A stretch of 64,000 nucleotides of DNA from positions 1,860,001 to 1,924,000 of the forward strand of contig NZ_CP015193.1 of NCBI RefSeq assembly GCF_002214605.1, written 5' to 3'. This document shows, piece by piece, positions 63,613 to 64,000 of the stretch; position 1 is the stretch's first letter, and each line of letters starts with the position of its first letter. The notes under the pieces are model-generated. The model searched no databases and was not told where the DNA came from. It saw only the letters and a program-made list of their open reading frames with translations. Position numbers and translations under genes: made by a program. The DNA is from Thermococcus chitonophagus (GTDB taxonomy: Archaea; Methanobacteriota_B; Thermococci; Thermococcales; Thermococcaceae).

Positions 63613-64000
63613 TCACTGCAACTCGAGTATGTTCTCTGTGTAGGTGCTTGGAGTGGTGAAGTCTATTACACCTCCAGCACCATTCTCTGGAATTACCTTT
63701 CCTATGACTTTAGTTGCAGGCGGGAATCCAAAGCCATTGCTTGGCTTACCATCGTTGTCAAATGGTGTCAACCATAGCAACAGCGCAGCCTTGTCGCCCC
63801 AGCTCAAGCTTGGATGCCTAGCGTCAGCAAGTGAACCATCCCCATCCTGAACAACTGCAATTCCAAAGACCATGAGGCCCTTTTCTGCAATTGCATAATA
63901 CAGGTTCTCCCACACGTCTGCCACAGAGGTAACGTTGGTCCAGTTGGTTATAGGAGTATTTCCATAGGGAACCAAGCTAGAGTTGTAAGCGAATATGTTC
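63613..64000 (-). CDS. arlB: Archaellin ArlB (FlaB), C-terminal part
   Basis: The C-terminal about 128 residues of an archaellin, the filament subunit. Recognisable stretches are IAEKGLMVFGIAVVQDGDGS, LSWGDKAALLLWLTPF, and the ending TKVIGKVIPENGAGGVIDFT with a final TENILELQ. The class III signal and the hydrophobic helix lie outside the window. It is 12 bases upstream of arlC and heads the operon visible here. Confidence 0.92.
   Translation of the reverse strand, partial: NIFAYNSSLVPYGNTPITNWTNVTSVADVWENLYYAIAEKGLMVFGIAVVQDGDGSLADARHPSLSWGDKAALLLWLTPFDNDGKPSNGFGFPPATKVIGKVIPENGAGGVIDFTTPSTYTENILELQ

Overview
The window is chromosomal DNA of a hyperthermophilic euryarchaeon of the Thermococcales, almost certainly a Pyrococcus. 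Support comes from the ADP-dependent glucokinase, the tungsten-type glyceraldehyde-3-phosphate:ferredoxin oxidoreductase (GAPOR), an intein-containing LonB, XPB beside Bax1, a full archaellum operon, archaeal TATA boxes, GGTGA-type ribosome binding sites, box C/D sRNAs, and very GC-rich tRNA stems in an otherwise AT-leaning sequence. The species cannot be fixed from sequence alone.

Layout. 1-4.9 kb: the 5' part of an M32 carboxypeptidase gene, then three Asn-rich exported proteins sharing an FDG-x-x-LYL motif and a DUF4855-like gene broken by one frameshift. One of the exported proteins is cut short by the right end of an IS200/IS605-type element. 4.9-13 kb: housekeeping genes (NMN adenylyltransferase, SAM hydrolase-like DUF62, aTrm56, a CDP-alcohol phosphatidyltransferase, a HAD phosphatase, GAPOR, a GT2 glycosyltransferase). 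13-18 kb: LonB with a 460-residue intein, and XPB with its partner nuclease Bax1. lonB and xpb are both truncated and meet at a junction that looks like a deletion. 18-30 kb: ASCH proteins, prepilin peptidase with a tiny pilin, Bud32, a chemoreceptor, a MutS-like ATPase, an eIF2B-like protein, a CinA-like protein, a lipase, PurA, and two decayed genes (a metalloprotease-like one and a HEPN-MNT fusion). 30-38 kb: an operon with Sua5 and TrmO, then glutamine synthetase and a geranylgeranyl reductase. 38-50 kb: tRNA-Glu with decayed neighbours, ADP-glucokinase, signal peptidase, acylaminoacyl-peptidase, a PIN/RHH toxin-antitoxin pair, glyoxylate reductase, a CBS protein, NikR, tRNA-Leu and tRNA-Gln.

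50.8-54.9 kb is a co-directional cluster that I read as a secreted-filament system. It holds a membrane-tethered winged-helix protein, two DUF1102 subunits with SipW-type leaders, a dedicated signal peptidase with a long C-terminal extension, a Cys/His-rich small exported protein and a DUF5305 protein. It has a perfect inverted repeat at the expected transcription start and a terminator hairpin after the two subunits. 54.9-64 kb, on the other strand, is the archaellum operon (arlB end, arlC, arlD/E, arlF, arlG, arlH, arlI, arlJ), followed 3 bp later by a large Thr-rich exported protein.

Regulation and RNA. Three box C/D sRNAs lie at gene 3' ends (9.25, 40.84 and 45.72 kb). Thermococcales glycolytic motifs overlap the leaders of the glucokinase gene (near perfect) and the GAPOR gene (degenerate). 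The two glycolytic enzymes are therefore plausibly under one regulator. All function calls come from reading motifs. No database search was run.
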